Shown here piece by piece: positions 8,317 to 15,780 of a stretch of DNA of 46,083 nt. This stretch comes from JBMOMT01 sp049324835 (GTDB lineage: Bacteria > Chloroflexota > Anaerolineae > CAYNKW01): the NCBI GenBank assembly GCA_049324835.1, contig JBMOMT010000069.1, positions 1 to 46,083 on the forward strand. Direction: 5' to 3'. Within the stretch, counting starts at the first letter, position 1; each line of letters opens with the position of its first letter. A program made the translations under genes and the position numbers. Below the pieces are notes generated by a model, which was not told the DNA's origin, did no database searches, and was given only the letters and a program-made list of their open reading frames with translations.

Positions 8317-9549
8317 ATGATGTCCATCGAGTTTCCCGACATCATGGGCGATTACCTGGATGCCCGACAGAGGTTCGATGCTGGCGGCCTGCATTACATC
8401 TGCACCGTAGAACCGGCTTCTTTGGCCCCAGGAGGACAAACGGACCTCCTTTTCCTGACACAATCAGCTCTGGATGTGCCAGTAGAAGCGTCGTTGCAGG
8501 TCGAGTTTCCCAGCCGCACCAGTCGCCTGGGAGGGCAATCGCTCAGTTTCAAAATGGCCCAACCGGAGATGGGCATCCACATTGCCCCCGGCGAGGTCGG
8601 CGTGCTGCGCGTGCCCATCACCTGCGCAGCCGATACACCGGAAAAAGAGTACGACCTCAAGATCACTTTCAAGGCCACACCACAGGGGCAAGGACAGGCC
8701 ATCCGAGCGTCGTCGAATCCGGGCCGGCTGGGCAAATCTCTGATCCGTGATCCGGTGGGTTTGGGCATCGCGCCGGTCATCGGCGTGGGGTACGTGGCCC
8801 GGCCAGCCCTGCACCAGACACTGAAAGTTCAAGTGGTCGGGCCGCCATCAGATGTGAAGGTAGATCTGTCGCCCAGTTTTGAAACACTGTGGACCATGGA
8901 CGAGTTGTCGGTGCAGCAGGCAGCGCAGCGTGAGGTGTCGGATCGGCGGATCCACATCAAACCCAAACTGGCCCCCGATGCGCTGTTTGCAGCACTGTGG
9001 CACGAAAGCCAAAAGCTGTTCGAGGATGCCGGCCTGCCGCTGCGTATGGGCGAGGCTATCTTTTTGGCGCGTATTCTCACCTATACGGCCTGGACCTTTC
9101 TCAGCCATGGCGATTGGTACGACGCCTTGCTGGTGCCGATGTGGATGGCAGCCATGCGCAACGATCTGCCCACCGGCGACGCGCTCTGGGTGGTGACACA
9201 GGTGGGGTACGAGCACCTGTTGCGACTGAGCACGGCGGTGAGTTTTGGGTTGTTGGATCGGACGATGGGGCGAGAATTGTGGAGTAATGTGGAACAGCAA
9301 GGCGTAATGGATCTGCTGGTCAGATCAGTTTGCCACGGCCAGGATCGACTGTTGCCAGAATTTGTGTACCTACCGCTGATCCTGGGTGGGCTGGCTGTTG
9401 CCCGCGAGGTGAAAATGCCGGAAGAAGATCTCGATCACAGTCTACAACTGCTGGTGCAGGCCTATCACGATCGCGCCGACGTTTTTACCGGGGAGGTGGC
9501 CGTGGTCAACGATCTGTTCGAACAGTTGGCCATAGCGGCCCGCCGTTAG
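8317..9549 (+). CDS. Conserved-looking protein of unknown function (410 aa)
   Basis: I do not recognise a family. Residues 1 to about 150 look beta-rich and end in a hydrophilic linker (GQGQAIRASSN). The second half is helical with aromatic patches (TYTAWTFLSHGDWYDALLVPMWM) and reads like a soluble helical bundle. There is no signal peptide or clear transmembrane helix. A GGAGGGG stretch at 8310-8316 touches the first ATG, so the second ATG at 8320 may be the real start. It is 30 bp after the LysM gene and is followed by a strong hairpin, making it the last gene of the kinase-LysM operon. Its job may be linked to that envelope-sensing pair, which is inference from context only. Confidence 0.65.
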   Translation: MMSIEFPDIMGDYLDARQRFDAGGLHYICTVEPASLAPGGQTDLLFLTQSALDVPVEASLQVEFPSRTSRLGGQSLSFKMAQPEMGIHIAPGEVGVLRVPITCAADTPEKEYDLKITFKATPQGQGQAIRASSNPGRLGKSLIRDPVGLGIAPVIGVGYVARPALHQTLKVQVVGPPSDVKVDLSPSFETLWTMDELSVQQAAQREVSDRRIHIKPKLAPDALFAALWHESQKLFEDAGLPLRMGEAIFLARILTYTAWTFLSHGDWYDALLVPMWMAAMRNDLPTGDALWVVTQVGYEHLLRLSTAVSFGLLDRTMGRELWSNVEQQGVMDLLVRSVCHGQDRLLPEFVYLPLILGGLAVAREVKMPEEDLDHSLQLLVQAYHDRADVFTGEVAVVNDLFEQLAIAARR

Positions 9550-9585
9550 CACCACGGGCCAGACCGCGCCTCACATGCAGCGCAG

Positions 9586-9618
9586 ACGAGGCCGCGAGGT
9601 AATACCTCGCGGCCTCGT
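9586..9618. terminator. Bidirectional hairpin terminator
   Basis: A perfect 14-bp stem (arms 9586-9599 and 9605-9618, ACGAGGCCGCGAGG) with a 5-nt TAATA loop, followed by TTATT. It lies between two convergent genes (ends at 9549 and 9645) and probably serves both. Confidence 0.75.
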
Positions 9619-9644
9619 TTATTGGTTCCAGTGGCAACCAGACC

Positions 9645-9860
9645 CTATTCCCGAGTTGGCTGTGTCACCGGGAATTGTGTCGCTATCTCGGCCCGACGTG
9701 ACGCGCCCGCCTGACGCGCCTCGTTCAAGACCTCTCGCCACCGCTGCAGGATCGACTGCTGCAATTCGCTGCCCGATTGAGGCGTGATCAACAGAACCAC
9801 CACGACACCGGTCATGGCGCCGAAAAACAACCCCAGCGCAAAGCTCAACACTCGCTTCAC
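9645..9860 (-). CDS. YtxH-like small membrane protein
   Basis: 71 residues from GTG 9860, with AAAGGCGGTGA as ribosome-binding site. It has an N-terminal Gly/Ala-rich membrane segment (residues 4-26, ALGLFFGAMTGVVVVLLITP) running into TPQSGSELQQSI. This is the hallmark pattern of the YtxH/gas-vesicle-like small protein family (G-x3-G-x3-LL-x-P-x-SG). The rest is a short charged helix. Function is unknown; family members are often envelope-stress related. It lies 68 bp downstream of the SIS gene on the same strand, with a pair of direct repeats in the gap. Confidence 0.65.
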   Translation of the reverse strand: MKRVLSFALGLFFGAMTGVVVVLLITPQSGSELQQSILQRWREVLNEARQAGASRRAEIATQFPVTQPTRE

Positions 9861-9886
9861 AAGTCACCGCCTTTCAGAGCCACACT

Positions 9887-9926
9887 TGACGTCTGCTAAT
9901 ATGCAAATATGACGTTTTGCTAATAT
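9887..9926. repeat. Imperfect direct repeats upstream of the YtxH-like gene
   Basis: TGACGTCTGCTAATAT at 9887-9902 recurs as TGACGTTTTGCTAATAT at 9910-9926, a period of 23-24 bp. The block is AT-rich compared with its surroundings and covers the likely promoter of the minus-strand YtxH-like gene, so it may be a tandem regulator site. Confidence 0.45.
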
Positions 9927-9928
9927 TC

Positions 9929-11038
9929 TCACTTGTTCTGGCGATAAATGACCCCCGAATTGCCGCTGCTGTCGAGACGGAAAGGAGCACTGGCCTGATC
10001 GACCATCACTGTGTAGGCCAGGATATCCATTGGAACCGAATAAGCAATGGGCGAAAAAATCTCTTCCTGGGATGGCACCGGCCAGACCTCGTCGGCCAAC
10101 TGGGCCAGTTGTTCATCGGTCGGATCGGCGACAGCCACGATGTGAGCCTGCACCCGCCTGGCTGTTTGCATCATATCCACGATTCGCTGGCGACTGGGGC
10201 CGGCAGGTGACAGGAAGAGGATCTGTGTATCACAGCCGGTCAAAAAGTATTCCAGGTGTGCCCATTCTTCCACTTCTTGAGCCAGGCACGGCACAGGGGC
10301 AGCCTCCAGCAGTTTGGCGCGGCCAAAGAGGGCAGAGCCATAACTCGGCCCCCCTCCCACAAAATAGACGATGGGTGAGTTCTTTAAATACCGCCGGGCG
10401 TAACGCTCGATGATCGAAAAGTCTGCCAGAGCGATCTCTTTGAGAGAGAGATGGGTCTGTTTGAGTGTTTGACGGTACTCGCCGGCCTGTTTTTCACTCA
10501 GCCGCTTGCGCGCCACACCCAACTCGATGGCCAGCAAATAGAGCACCGTGAGGCTGCCCAGATAAGTCAATGCGCCGGGCACGGGCACGTTCCCCGGTGA
10601 ATGCACGTCTACGACGATGGACTCTTGGGCCGCCTGTGTGATGGCGCTGCCGGCCGTATTGGTGATGGCCAGCGTAGGCAAACCCTTCTCACGCGCCACC
10701 TCGACTGCCGTGATGGTATTGCCCACTTTGCCAGACACCGATACGCCTACCGTGAGCGCGGTATTGGGCTGGCTGTGCACATCGTAGGCCGCAAACTCGT
10801 AAGCCTCGGCCGGCGTCAACGAGATGCCGGCCAGTTGCTGAAAGGCCAGCCTGGTGGCCCAACCGACAAAATGGGAATCGCCACAACCCACCTGCTGGAC
10901 AGCTGTCAAGTCGGCGGCATTCAGGTGGGCGACAATCCTGGCCACCTGCTCTGCCAGATCATCGATACGTCCGGCCAGCACTTCACCCTGCTGGTGTATC
11001 TCCCAATACATCTTGCGATAACTCTCATTCCAGTCCAT
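9929..11038 (-). CDS. SIS-domain protein (sugar-phosphate isomerase/deaminase-like)
   Basis: 369 residues made of two SIS (sugar isomerase) domains, as in the C-terminal half of glucosamine-6-phosphate synthase and in AgaS/FrlB-type deglycases. Domain 1 (about 35-185) has GVSVSGKVGNTITAVEVAREKG, the SxSG phosphate-binding loop followed by the usual helix. Domain 2 (about 205-360) has YFVGGGPSYGSALFGRAKLLE and EVEEWAHLEYF, close to the GRG...E-LKE pattern of the GlmS isomerase domain. No glutaminase domain is present. The substrate is not predictable from sequence. ATG 11038 has AGGAGG 8 bp upstream. It follows the zinc-ribbon gene and the MoxR remnant on the same strand. Confidence 0.75.
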   Translation of the reverse strand: MDWNESYRKMYWEIHQQGEVLAGRIDDLAEQVARIVAHLNAADLTAVQQVGCGDSHFVGWATRLAFQQLAGISLTPAEAYEFAAYDVHSQPNTALTVGVSVSGKVGNTITAVEVAREKGLPTLAITNTAGSAITQAAQESIVVDVHSPGNVPVPGALTYLGSLTVLYLLAIELGVARKRLSEKQAGEYRQTLKQTHLSLKEIALADFSIIERYARRYLKNSPIVYFVGGGPSYGSALFGRAKLLEAAPVPCLAQEVEEWAHLEYFLTGCDTQILFLSPAGPSRQRIVDMMQTARRVQAHIVAVADPTDEQLAQLADEVWPVPSQEEIFSPIAYSVPMDILAYTVMVDQASAPFRLDSSGNSGVIYRQNK

Positions 11039-11099
11039 GCACAGCCTCCTATGAATCTCGAACGATACGAATTGACTCCCAACGCCAGGTCTGGTGTCC

Positions 11100-11249
11100 T
11101 CACATGGCTTGAATCACTCGCACCATACCTGGTTTTTTATCACTGATCGAGGGGCAGCCAGCCGACAGGCGCAGCAGGAGACGCTCGCCAATCACCACCT
11201 GCTCCACGTTCTTTACGATCGTCTCGGCGAACAAGCGCACCTGTTCCAT
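11100..11249 (-). pseudogene. Remnant of a MoxR-type AAA ATPase N-terminus
   Basis: Reading minus from ATG 11249 gives 49 codons. The first about 30 residues (FAETIVKNVEQVVIGERLLL) resemble the N-terminal helix of MoxR-family ATPases, which typically reads like IVENVEKVIVGK followed by the Walker A region. After RLSAG the similarity ends and a stop follows, so the ATPase core is missing. It begins 24 bp after the stop of the zinc-ribbon gene. It could also be a chance small ORF. Confidence 0.4.
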
Positions 11250-11273
11250 ACGCCCACTCTCTCAGCCTGCCGG

Positions 11274-12341
11274 TCAATCCGAGGGGGTTACAGAGGTCAC
11301 TCCGCCCAGCGCGTTGGTCTCCACAATCCATTTGCTGCCGATCTGGAATTGCCTGAACTGATCCAGGCTGCCAGGACGGTAGGTATAATCCTTGCCATCA
11401 GCATCCAAAATGACCTCATATACCTCTATGCGCTCTGCCGCACGTTGCTTGGCGTTCAAACTGATCGCAGGCCAGAGAGGGTTCAAATCACGACCGGTGG
11501 CGGTCTTTTCGCCGGCGGGTTTCCAATCGGTCACGGTGTACTCGCACCAATCCTGGTACACATGGTACTCACAGTCCTGCACCGCCTGCGCATGACCTGT
11601 GCCCGTATCGACCAGATAAGGCGTGCCGCAAACTTCCGTAGCATTGGCTGCAGGTTCATCCTGAACATGATGCTCTTGCGGTTTACAATTTCCCACCTGG
11701 GCACCCGATGGCACTTCACCGCGCCACGCTTCGCGCGTGACAGGGCCCAATTCTTCGAGGTGGATGGTATACACCCATTCGACACCTCGAACCGTAGCCA
11801 CAGACTCGGCTGAACCTCGGAACAAAAAGAACAACAACGCAATCACACACAGGAACACCAGGGCCAGTCCCCCGCCAAGCAGCGGCACGCTTTTTTTCTG
11901 TGGTTGCGCTACCACGGCTTTGGGCGCAGGTCGCGCCAGATTGCCCCCACACGAGGTGCACTTGGTGGCCGATGCCGGATTGTTTGCACCGCAGTGGGGG
12001 CAGGTCACATCAGGCACCGGACCGGTCTGGAACGCACCCACCGTCTGGCCTTTGGCGCGCTTGAAACCCTCAACCAGATCGCCGCCACACTGAGAACACG
12101 TCTCCGCATTTCCCGGATTGCGAGCGCCACAATAGGGGCAATGAATGTCAGGGCCAACAGCAACACGCGCAATGGTCTCCGCACTGGAATCCAACACCTG
12201 TTTTACAGGGGCCTCGAACTTGACATCCTCCGGCATCTTGGCACCACAACTCTGACATGTCTGCTGTGTGCCTGGGTTGTGGGCGCCGCAAGCCGGGCAG
12301 GTCCATTCCAGTTCGACGTAGCCCAGTGTCTTTTTGACCAT
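11274..12341 (-). CDS. Triple zinc-ribbon, single-pass membrane protein
   Basis: 355 residues from ATG 12341 (AGAAAGGGG upstream). Three zinc ribbons of the form CPxCGAxNPGxxxxCxxCG lie in the first about 130 residues (first: CPACGAHNPGTQQTCQSCG). A Lys-flanked transmembrane helix (about 152-175, GGGLALVFLCVIALLFFLF) and an extracytoplasmic domain of about 180 residues follow. That domain has paired Cys (CEYHVYQDWCEYTV) that could form disulfides. Zinc ribbons inside and a globular domain outside are common in unstudied membrane proteins of this lineage; function is unknown. The open frame extends 28 codons upstream, but the promoter at 12397-12425 and the ribosome-binding site support 12341. 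Confidence 0.75.
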   Translation of the reverse strand: MVKKTLGYVELEWTCPACGAHNPGTQQTCQSCGAKMPEDVKFEAPVKQVLDSSAETIARVAVGPDIHCPYCGARNPGNAETCSQCGGDLVEGFKRAKGQTVGAFQTGPVPDVTCPHCGANNPASATKCTSCGGNLARPAPKAVVAQPQKKSVPLLGGGLALVFLCVIALLFFLFRGSAESVATVRGVEWVYTIHLEELGPVTREAWRGEVPSGAQVGNCKPQEHHVQDEPAANATEVCGTPYLVDTGTGHAQAVQDCEYHVYQDWCEYTVTDWKPAGEKTATGRDLNPLWPAISLNAKQRAAERIEVYEVILDADGKDYTYRPGSLDQFRQFQIGSKWIVETNALGGVTSVTPSD

Positions 12342-12396
12342 AGTATACACCCCTTTCTTGGCTGAATGGCAAAATCTGATGAAAAGAAGTGACTCT

Positions 12397-12425
12397 ATTG
12401 TACGACAGATCGAGGTCTTTGGCAA
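12397..12425 (-). promoter_or_regulatory. Sigma-70 promoter of the zinc-ribbon gene
   Basis: On the minus strand: TTGCCA (12425-12420), a 17-bp spacer and TACAAT (12402-12397). Transcription would start about 50 nt before ATG 12341. Confidence 0.6.
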
Positions 12426-12439
12426 GAACCCAACTCTGG

Positions 12440-12455
12440 TGTTTCACGTGAAACC
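12440..12455. other. parS-like centromere site
   Basis: TGTTTCACGTGAAACC matches the widely conserved ParB-binding parS 16-mer (TGTTTCACGTGAAACA) at 15 of 16 positions, and the core GTTTCACGTGAAAC is a perfect palindrome. It lies between two divergent promoters, about 11.5 kb from the oriC-like region, as expected for an origin-proximal parS. No parA or parB is in the window. Confidence 0.75.
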
Positions 12456-12484
12456 AAAAGTCATCGTGAAGGTTTTAACCGATC

Positions 12485-12513
12485 TTGTCTGTCTGCCAAC
12501 GATCTGCTATAAT
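12485..12513 (+). promoter_or_regulatory. Promoter of the methyltransferase gene
   Basis: TTGTCT at 12485-12490, a 17-bp spacer and extended -10 TGCTATAAT ending at 12513. The start point near 12520 rules out the upstream ATG at 12485 as the translation start. Confidence 0.65.
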
Positions 12514-12544
12514 GACTGCCAAGACGATTCAAGGAGTGTCCCCT

Positions 12545-13468
12545 TTGAGCACTGACAGACCCTCTCCAAGAACAACACCCATCTGTGACTATGAAGGCTC
12601 GACGTATCGCACCGATTTCTGGGAGAACCAGGGGCGCGAGTACGAGGATCTGGCCGAGCGTATTGCCCTCAAACATCTGATACCATCATCTGGCAAATAC
12701 CTGCTGGATATCGGCGCCGGCTTTGGCAGACTGAGCAACCTGTACACTGCCTACGATACGGTTTTCCTGCTCGATTATTCCACTTCTTTGCTCCGAGAAG
12801 CTCAGAAGCAGTTTGGCCATACCGGGCGTTATCGTTATGTTGCCGCAAACTTTTATCACCTTCCCTTTGCAGGCGACCTCATCGATACCGTGGTGATGGT
12901 GCGCGTGCTCCACCACGCCCAGGATGTCGCATCGGTTCTGGCCGAAATTGCCCACGTTCTGCAGCCCATGGGAAGCCTGGTGCTAGAGTATGCCAACAAA
13001 CGCCATATCAAGGCCATCTTGCGATACCTCACACGCCGCCAGGATTGGAATCCCTTTGACCACCAACCGCTCGAATTTGTGCCGCTCAACTTTGATTTTC
13101 ACCCGGCATACATCTGCCAGCATCTGCGCCACGAAGGTTTTGAGATCTTGCAAGAGCGAGCAGTGTCGTCGTTTCGTCTGCCAGCGCTAAAACGGAACTT
13201 GGCTCCACATTGGCTTGCCACTCTCGATAGCTTGCTACAAAGACCGCTGGCATCCCTCAAACTCACACCCAGCGTTTTCCTTCACGCTCGCCTTCATGAC
13301 AACACACCCTCTCCGCCACCAGGGACCATCTTTTGTTGTCCGGCTTGCCGCAGCGAGGAGTTGATCCAAACCCACGAAGCCCTGACCTGCCAGAACTGCT
13401 CACAGGCATGGCCGATCGTGCAAGGCATCTACGATTTTCGTTGGCCGCTACCCTCTGACGCGGTGTGA
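12545..13468 (+). CDS. Class I SAM-dependent methyltransferase with C-terminal zinc ribbon
   Basis: 307 residues from TTG 12545; AAGGAG at 12531-12536 gives good spacing. The SAM-binding motif I LLDIGAGFGR is at residues 53-62 and is followed by the acidic strand TVFLLDYS. The motif IDTVVMVRVLHHAQD is the post-II region of the UbiE/Methyltransf_11 group. The C-terminus (about 260-300) has a Trm112-like zinc ribbon, CCPACRSEEL...CQNCSQAWPI. The substrate is unknown. Such two-part proteins are often annotated as UbiE-like or as acting on cell-envelope or natural-product substrates, but the sequence does not decide. A hairpin follows. Confidence 0.75.
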   Translation: MSTDRPSPRTTPICDYEGSTYRTDFWENQGREYEDLAERIALKHLIPSSGKYLLDIGAGFGRLSNLYTAYDTVFLLDYSTSLLREAQKQFGHTGRYRYVAANFYHLPFAGDLIDTVVMVRVLHHAQDVASVLAEIAHVLQPMGSLVLEYANKRHIKAILRYLTRRQDWNPFDHQPLEFVPLNFDFHPAYICQHLRHEGFEILQERAVSSFRLPALKRNLAPHWLATLDSLLQRPLASLKLTPSVFLHARLHDNTPSPPPGTIFCCPACRSEELIQTHEALTCQNCSQAWPIVQGIYDFRWPLPSDAV

Positions 13469-13485
13469 TTTTCCCGTCGGGCCCA

Positions 13486-13526
13486 CAGACGACGACCGCA
13501 GCGTTTAGAGCTGCGGTCGTCGTCTG
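13486..13526. terminator. Perfect 17-bp hairpin between convergent genes
   Basis: Arms 13486-13502 and 13510-13526 (CAGACGACGACCGCAGC) with a 7-nt loop. It separates the methyltransferase gene from selD. There is no T-run on either side, so it may be a Rho-independent-like barrier or only a 3'-end stabiliser. Confidence 0.55.
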
Positions 13527-13565
13527 GCGCACATTATGAGTCGTTTCCCAGCCTGGAGACGAATT

Positions 13566-14621
13566 TTACATCACTTCCACCCCGACCGCCCCTTCACCAA
13601 CTTCACCGATCTCCCAAAAAGGCTGTTGAAGCGCGTCACAGCCATCTCGAAACGCATCCATATCTCGTGCAGGAATGGCCGCCAGGATGCCCCCATTAGT
13701 TTGGGGGTCAAATAACAACATCTGCATCTCTTCAGGCAGAGCAGACCCCAAGTCCACCCACTGCCGGAAATACTGCTCGTTACTGATCGCACCACCGGGA
13801 AACAGCCAATCCTCGGCCAGCGCACGAGCCGCCTCCAGGATGGGCAACCGATCAAATCGGACACGAAAACGCACCCCTGCCTCGCGAGCCATTTCTACAG
13901 CATGGCCCAGAAAACCAAAACCGGTGATGTCAGTTGCGCCACGAGCACCGGTGATTTGCACGGCTGCAACAGCATCACGATTGAGGCGCAACATCCAGCG
14001 AGTGACTTCATCGACAACCGTTGGCGACACCAAACCCGCTTTTATGCAAGTGGTCACAATGCCAGAACCCAAGGGTTTCGTCAGCACCAGTTGCTCACCA
14101 GGCCGTGCCCCACCTTTGATCAGCATCCGTTCCGGAGAAACCGTACCCAACACCACCAGACCGTATTTGGGCTCTTTGTCTTCCATGGTATGTCCCCCGG
14201 CGACTACCACACCCGCCTCACGGGCTTTGTCGCCCCCGCCTTTGAGAATGGCACTGGCGATCGCCGATGGCATATCGGCGGGCAGCGCAGCCAGGTTGAG
14301 CGCCAAGAAGGGAGTTCCACCCATGGCATACACGTCACTGATGGCGTTGGCAGCAGCGATAGCGCCATAAGTGTAGGCATCATCAACCACCGGCCCGAAA
14401 AAGTCGGCGGTGAGAACGAGATATAAACCGTTGTCCAAACGGTAGACCACGGCATCGTCGGGTTGTTCCAGGCCCACCAGAACCCGAGAATCCGGGTCGT
14501 CATGCACGGCCTGGTCGAGCAGCGGGCGCAGAACCTGCGCCAGGGCCCCAGGGGCCAGCTTGCCCGCTCAACCCGCGCACGAGGCAAGCGTCGTCAGACG
14601 GGTAAAATCGCGTTCAGTCAT
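13566..14621 (-). CDS. selD: Selenide, water dikinase SelD, selenocysteine-containing
   Basis: Makes selenophosphate from selenide and ATP, the selenium donor for Sec-tRNA and selenouridine. Reading from ATG 14621 gives 351 residues if the in-frame TGA at 14570-14568 is read as Sec18. The N-terminus then reads RLTTLASCAG-U-AGKLAPGAL, which aligns with the enzyme's active-site G-C-G-C-K; Sec18 takes the catalytic Cys position and Lys21 the essential Lys. The rest is a full SelD/AIRS-type ATP-binding protein with LTADFFGPVVDD, AAANAISDVYAMGG, GGHTMEDKEPKYGL, TDITGFGFLGHA and FDPQTNGGIL. A conventional caller would start it at GTG 14507 and lose the active site. Divergent from a LysR gene, with its own strong promoter. 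Confidence 0.9.
14526..14570 (-). promoter_or_regulatory. Sec UGA and bacterial SECIS-like hairpin in selD
   Basis: The UGA is at 14570-14568. About 27 nt further on, GCGCA-GGTTC-TGCGC (14540-14526) forms a 5-bp stem with an apical GG, like the GGUCU loop of E. coli fdhF. The loop lies about 32 nt from the UGA, within the usual range. An outer GCGGGC/GCCCGC pairing (14567-14562 with 14527-14522) is an overlapping alternative. Confidence 0.7.
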
Positions 14622-14652
14622 CGGAAATGATCCTGCTCAATTGCGGCCTCAC

Positions 14653-14680
14653 TTGCGCGGAGGCACAATCTGGATATAAT
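14653..14680 (+). promoter_or_regulatory. Probable promoter of the LysR gene
   Basis: TTGCGC (14653-14658), a 16-bp spacer and TATAAT (14675-14680). Just downstream is the 10-bp palindrome AAGATATCTT at 14691-14700 in an AT-rich patch, a candidate LysR operator lying in the leaders of both divergent genes. Confidence 0.5.
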
Positions 14681-14729
14681 TATCTGTAATAAGATATCTT
14701 TATCTTTCCCGCGGATATAAACCGATTGT

Positions 14730-14757
14730 ATTATACCCTGCAGAAATGGATTGTCAA
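14730..14757 (-). promoter_or_regulatory. Consensus promoter of selD, overlapping the LysR start
   Basis: On the minus strand: TTGACA (14757-14752), a 16-bp spacer and TATAAT (14735-14730), both perfect hexamers. It gives selD a leader of about 100 nt and overlaps the first ATG (14746) of the divergent LysR gene. Confidence 0.75.
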
Positions 14758-15693
14758 ATGAACCTCTCTTATCTGCGAACCTTTGTCACCGTGATCGACC
14801 AGGGCGGTTTTTCGGCGGCAGCACGGGCATTAGGCATCAGTCAGCCGGCTGCAACCCAGCAGCTACAGCGGCTGGAAGAAGCTCTGAACACCAGATTGAT
14901 CGAGCGCGACCGGCGTGGCATTGCGGAACTCACCGTGTGCGGAAAAGCCGTTCTGGCCTTTGCACGCACTACGGTGACGACCTACGACACCCTTTTGGAT
15001 GAGCTTGAGCGTCTGCGAAATTCGGTAGAGGGTCGACTCTATCTAGCAGCCAGCACCGTGCCCGGTGAATACCTGGTGCCCCGATTGGTTGCTGAATTCC
15101 GGGCACAATATCCAGCAGTGGAAGCCCTGGTTACTGTCAGTGACACAAAAGACGTGGTGAACCGGGTGATAAATGGCGAGTGTGACATTGGCTTTATCGG
15201 CGCTCCACTCAGGCGACCTGGGCTCACGCTAGAGCGATTGGCCAGCGACACAGTTGTGCTGGCGGTTTATGCCGATCATCCTTTTCTCGATCAAGAGTCG
15301 GTGACCTGGGAGCAAGTAGTCGTCCAGCCGCTCATCATGCGCGAGGAGGGGTCTGGCACGCGACAAACCGTGCTGCAAGCGTTGGCTGCACAAGGACTGG
15401 AACTGCCATTGCAGAATGTGGCCCTCACACTGGGCAGCACACAGGCCGTGGTGCAAGCCATACAAGACCGATTAGGCATCGGCTTTGTTTCACAGAGAGC
15501 AATCAGCCGTACACCCGCGATAGAACAGCTGCCCACAGTCACCATCAATGGACTCGATCTTGGGCGTGAGCTGTTTGTAATATATGAGCAGAGCCATATC
15601 ACCACACCACTCCTCAGAACGTTTCTGGATTTTAGCCGAACACAGAGTCAGCTTGGTTTGAGGTGCAAAGACACAGAGTCGGGGATTCTCTGA
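14758..15693 (+). CDS. LysR-family regulator, probably selenium-metabolism associated
   Basis: 311 residues from ATG 14758; ATG 14746 would add MDCQ. The N-terminal winged helix-turn-helix (about 1-60) has GGFSAAARALGISQPAATQQLQRLEEAL. The C-terminal periplasmic-binding-like effector domain (about 90-300) includes GECDIGFIGAPLRRPGL, REEGSGTRQTV and GIGFVSQRAI; the EGSGTR motif is typical of the CysB/CbbR/YeiE-like branch. A LysR group associated with selenium genes is recognised in public family models, and the head-to-head placement with a selenoprotein SelD fits it. Assignment to that group is inference. It probably controls selD and itself from the shared 140-bp region. Confidence 0.8.
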   Translation: MNLSYLRTFVTVIDQGGFSAAARALGISQPAATQQLQRLEEALNTRLIERDRRGIAELTVCGKAVLAFARTTVTTYDTLLDELERLRNSVEGRLYLAASTVPGEYLVPRLVAEFRAQYPAVEALVTVSDTKDVVNRVINGECDIGFIGAPLRRPGLTLERLASDTVVLAVYADHPFLDQESVTWEQVVVQPLIMREEGSGTRQTVLQALAAQGLELPLQNVALTLGSTQAVVQAIQDRLGIGFVSQRAISRTPAIEQLPTVTINGLDLGRELFVIYEQSHITTPLLRTFLDFSRTQSQLGLRCKDTESGIL

Positions 15694-15747
15694 ACGAAAA
15701 CTCGGAACGCCAGGGCCAGATCTTCTCAAGAGATCATGCAACAGCAT

Positions 15748-15780
15748 AAAACAAAAAGCCCGGGATTTTATCCCGGGCTT
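15748..15780 (-). terminator. Intrinsic terminator of the candidate small RNA
   Basis: A perfect 10-bp stem (AAGCCCGGGA, 15756-15765 with 15771-15780) with a 5-nt loop. On the minus strand it runs into TTTTTGTTTT. It may also end the plus-strand LysR transcript, though with a poorer T-run. Confidence 0.75.

Noticed and set aside
11094..11813. Plus-strand ORF of 239 codons
   Set aside because: It lies antisense to the zinc-ribbon gene, whose Cys motifs and membrane helix are clear, and has no domain features.
13486..13526. Hairpin as a separate small RNA gene
   Set aside because: No promoter next to it; placement between convergent genes fits a terminator or stabiliser.
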